A DNA stretch of 12,827 nucleotides, from the NCBI GenBank assembly GCA_964447735.1, contig CAYUTJ010000018.1, positions 1 through 12,827 of the forward strand, read 5' to 3'. The number at the start of each line of letters is the position of its first letter. The first letter of the stretch is position 1. This stretch comes from CAYSYN01 sp964447735. Its GTDB lineage: Bacteria > Patescibacteriota > Minisyncoccia > Minisyncoccales > GBS-2. Made by a program: the position numbers and the translations under genes. Positions 11,670 to 12,827 of this stretch are shown here, in pieces. Below the pieces are notes generated by a model, which had not been told where the DNA came from, made no database searches, and was given only the letters and a program-made list of their open reading frames with translations.

Positions 11670-12621
11670 AAAGAACAAGATCTAAACCTTTAATCAAGGT
11701 TTTATAAACATTCCTTACTGTAACTTCTGTAATTTGATAAACCTCTGAAACCTCTCTTTGAGTCACTTTTCTTTCTTGCTGATTTTTGGAAGCAGCAATG
11801 TATATTGCAGCTGCTGCTAATCCCTCTCCGCTTTTTCCAGCCCATAATTTTTTCTCTTTTGCTTTTCTCAAAATCTCAATTGCCATCTTTACTGTCTCTT
11901 GGGAAATTCTTAATTGTTCCGCTTTCTTGTTCACCAATTGTATCGGATCTCGAATTGGCGGTTTTATTTTTAATTCGTTCACTAAAAATCTATAGTATCT
12001 TGCAATTTCTTTCTTTCTTCTAAAACTCGCATTCGCAATTTCTGAAAGAGAACGATGAACTCCCGTCGTCTTACAAGCCAAATATAAACAAGCTGCTACT
12101 ATTTCTTCAATTGATCTTCCTCTGATTAATCCTTTCTCTAAAGCCATTCGATAATAAATTGCAGCAGTTATTTCAACATGATTTGGAAGAGAAAGAAAAT
12201 TACATAATTTACTAAGTTCATTAAAAGCTCGAGCTAAATTTCTTTCTTTTGCTGAAGAAACTCTTACACGAATTTGAAGTCTTTTTAATCTTCTCATTAA
12301 AGCAATCGTTTCTGCTTTTAGTTTTCTTCCCCAGGCATCTCTCTCAATAAAAGTCAAACTTGTTGTTAAACCTTTATCATGCAATCTCCAATCTTCAGCA
12401 GGCCCTGTGCGTTTTCTTTCTTTTGCTTGTTTAAAATCAAAAATTCTCCTTTCTGGTCCTTCATCAACCCTAACACCTATCACAAAACCACAATTTCCAC
12501 AAACAATTTCTCCTTTGATTGGGTCTTCGATTAAATTCTCACTTTCACATTCGGGGCATTTTCTCTTCTCGATTATAACTACCTCCTTATTATTAATTTT
12601 TAAAAGAGCCAAAGATTTCAC
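11668..12621 (-). CDS. tfb: Archaeal/eukaryotic-type transcription factor B (TFB/TFIIB homologue)
   Basis: In archaea TFB bridges TBP-bound promoter DNA and RNA polymerase. This 317-residue product shows every TFB module. The zinc ribbon has Cys22, 25, 41 and 44 with EIVCGNCGFVI. The B-reader/linker has GPERRIFDF (55-63) and HDKGLTT (81-87). The first cyclin fold (about 110-215) contains KERNLARAFNEL, LEKGLIRGRSIEEIVAA and YRFLVNELK. The second (about 220-312) contains LAAAAIYIAAS and the BRE-type helix-turn-helix TQREVSEVYQITEVTVRN (287-304). Length is normal and the frame intact. It is monocistronic, with a sigma70-like promoter and an intrinsic terminator, between the gtrA/dnaX unit and divergent cysS. 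The GTG at 12621 gives 21 residues before the zinc ribbon; a later start is possible (see the site at 12581-12588). The identification is firm, but its role in a bacterium is unknown. Confidence 0.93.
   Translation of the reverse strand: MKSLALLKINNKEVVIIEKRKCPECESENLIEDPIKGEIVCGNCGFVIGVRVDEGPERRIFDFKQAKERKRTGPAEDWRLHDKGLTTSLTFIERDAWGRKLKAETIALMRRLKRLQIRVRVSSAKERNLARAFNELSKLCNFLSLPNHVEITAAIYYRMALEKGLIRGRSIEEIVAACLYLACKTTGVHRSLSEIANASFRRKKEIARYYRFLVNELKIKPPIRDPIQLVNKKAEQLRISQETVKMAIEILRKAKEKKLWAGKSGEGLAAAAIYIAASKNQQERKVTQREVSEVYQITEVTVRNVYKTLIKGLDLVL
12581..12588 (-). promoter_or_regulatory. Perfect Shine-Dalgarno-like AAGGAGGT inside the 5' end of the TFB gene
   Basis: AAGGAGGT lies at codons 12-14 of the TFB frame, the strongest Shine-Dalgarno match in the window. 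The next in-frame codons at ribosome-binding distance are ATA (12576) and ATC (12573); no ATG, GTG or TTG follows at the right spacing. It could mark a non-canonical start, a pausing site or chance. Confidence 0.35.
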
Positions 12622-12626
12622 CAGAG

Positions 12627-12657
12627 AATATATTAATTTTTTCTCTTATTTTGTCAA
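12627..12657 (-). promoter_or_regulatory. Candidate sigma70-type promoter of the TFB gene
   Basis: On the minus strand a perfect TTGACA (12657-12652) is followed by TATATT (12632-12627, spacer 19) or TAATAT (12635-12630, spacer 16). Either puts the start point at about 12620-12623, at the proposed GTG. The -35 is shared back-to-back with cysS. Confidence 0.5.
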
Positions 12658-12678
12658 CTTTTTTAAAAACCTTATAAT
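12651..12678 (+). promoter_or_regulatory. Candidate sigma70-type promoter of cysS
   Basis: TTGTCA (12651-12656), a 16-nt spacer and a perfect TATAAT (12673-12678) form the best promoter in the window. The -10 ends 7 nt before the cysS ATG, so the mRNA should be leaderless. There is no room for a T-box or other leader regulation. Confidence 0.65.
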
Positions 12679-12685
12679 AAAGATA

Positions 12686-12827
12686 ATGCTTAAACTTTAC
12701 AATACTTTAACGAGGAAAAAAGAAATTTTTAAACCATTAAAAGACAAAAAGGTGGGCCTTTATACTTGTGGTCCTACTGTTTATTGGTTCGCTCACATTG
12801 GAAATTTAAGAACTTATATTTTTGAAG
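12686..12827 (+). CDS. cysS: Cysteinyl-tRNA synthetase (N-terminal part, runs off window)
   Basis: The first 47 codons of CysRS, the class I synthetase that charges tRNA-Cys. The translation starts MLKLYNTLTRKKEIFKPL, followed by VGLYTCGPTVYW, where Cys28 is the zinc ligand that recognises cysteine. The class I signature HIGN (37-40), in a form common for CysRS, is followed by LRTYIFE. The ATG at 12686 follows the TATAAT box by 7 nt. The gene is divergent from the TFB gene and shares its 64-nt intergenic region. The frame is intact up to the window edge. Confidence 0.95.
   Translation, partial: MLKLYNTLTRKKEIFKPLKDKKVGLYTCGPTVYWFAHIGNLRTYIFE

Noticed and set aside
11786..12023. Two overlapping plus-strand open frames opposite the TFB gene
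   Set aside because: Both lie fully inside the well-supported TFB gene and show no recognisable domain.
12622..12685. T-box or other leader riboswitch in front of cysS
   Set aside because: Only 64 nt separate the genes, and the promoter boxes fill them; there is no space for a structured leader.
11603..12685. TFB gene as an assembly chimera with an archaeal contig
   Set aside because: It cannot be fully excluded from sequence alone, but the gene has a bacterial-type terminator at its stop codon and sigma70-like boxes upstream, and base composition does not change at either border.
1..12827. CRISPR array, insertion sequence, prophage or origin of replication
   Set aside because: No regularly spaced repeats, no transposase or integrase, no terminal inverted repeats, no phage genes and no DnaA-box cluster were seen; no intergenic stretch exceeds about 150 nt even when the tRNA and terminator are included.

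Overview
The window looks like a fragment of a small, very AT-rich bacterial genome of the Patescibacteria/CPR type. I infer this from the overall style (short genes, packed operons, weak Shine-Dalgarno sites, a reduced F-type ATP synthase) and not from a phylogenetic marker search. The bacterial character is clear: it has a complete F1Fo ATP synthase operon, DnaX, RsmE, intrinsic terminators and sigma70-like promoters. TGA is used as a normal stop, for example in the AtpI-like gene, beta and LigD-PE, so the code is standard.

Layout. (1) 1-1461, minus strand: an operon of a stand-alone LigD-type 3'-phosphoesterase, RsmE (16S rRNA m3U methyltransferase) and a partial SPL-like radical SAM protein that runs off the left edge. 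(2) 1515-7361, plus strand: the ATP synthase operon in the order AtpI/AtpZ-like, a, c, b-delta fusion, alpha, gamma, beta, epsilon. (3) 7373-9746, minus strand: a tight operon of two metallo-beta-lactamase paralogues of the DHPMR-phosphate synthase family, with a DUF123 GIY-YIG protein between them and an iron-sulfur flavoprotein at the end. (4) 9779-11602, minus strand: a GtrA-family membrane protein, dnaX, tRNA-Gln(UUG) and an intrinsic terminator. (5) 11648-12621, minus strand: a full-length archaeal/eukaryotic-type transcription factor B (TFB/TFIIB) gene with its own terminator. (6) 12686-12827, plus strand: the first 47 codons of cysS, divergent from the TFB gene.

The main surprise is the TFB gene. 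It has the zinc ribbon, B-reader/B-linker, two cyclin folds and the BRE-type helix-turn-helix, yet it sits in a bacterial setting between sigma70-like promoter and terminator signals. It shares a back-to-back -35 region with cysS. Archaea-leaning families (COG1237-type hydrolases, DUF123, Isf-like flavoprotein, SPL-like radical SAM) also cluster here.

The second theme is a stripped-down ATP synthase. The delta N-terminal domain is gone (only its C-terminal domain remains, fused to b), the alpha N-terminal helix that would bind it is gone too, epsilon lacks its inhibitory C-terminal domain, and the DELSEED loop of beta is altered. The third theme is that the -10 boxes of first-in-operon genes lie about 5-9 nt before the start codon, which predicts leaderless or nearly leaderless mRNAs.
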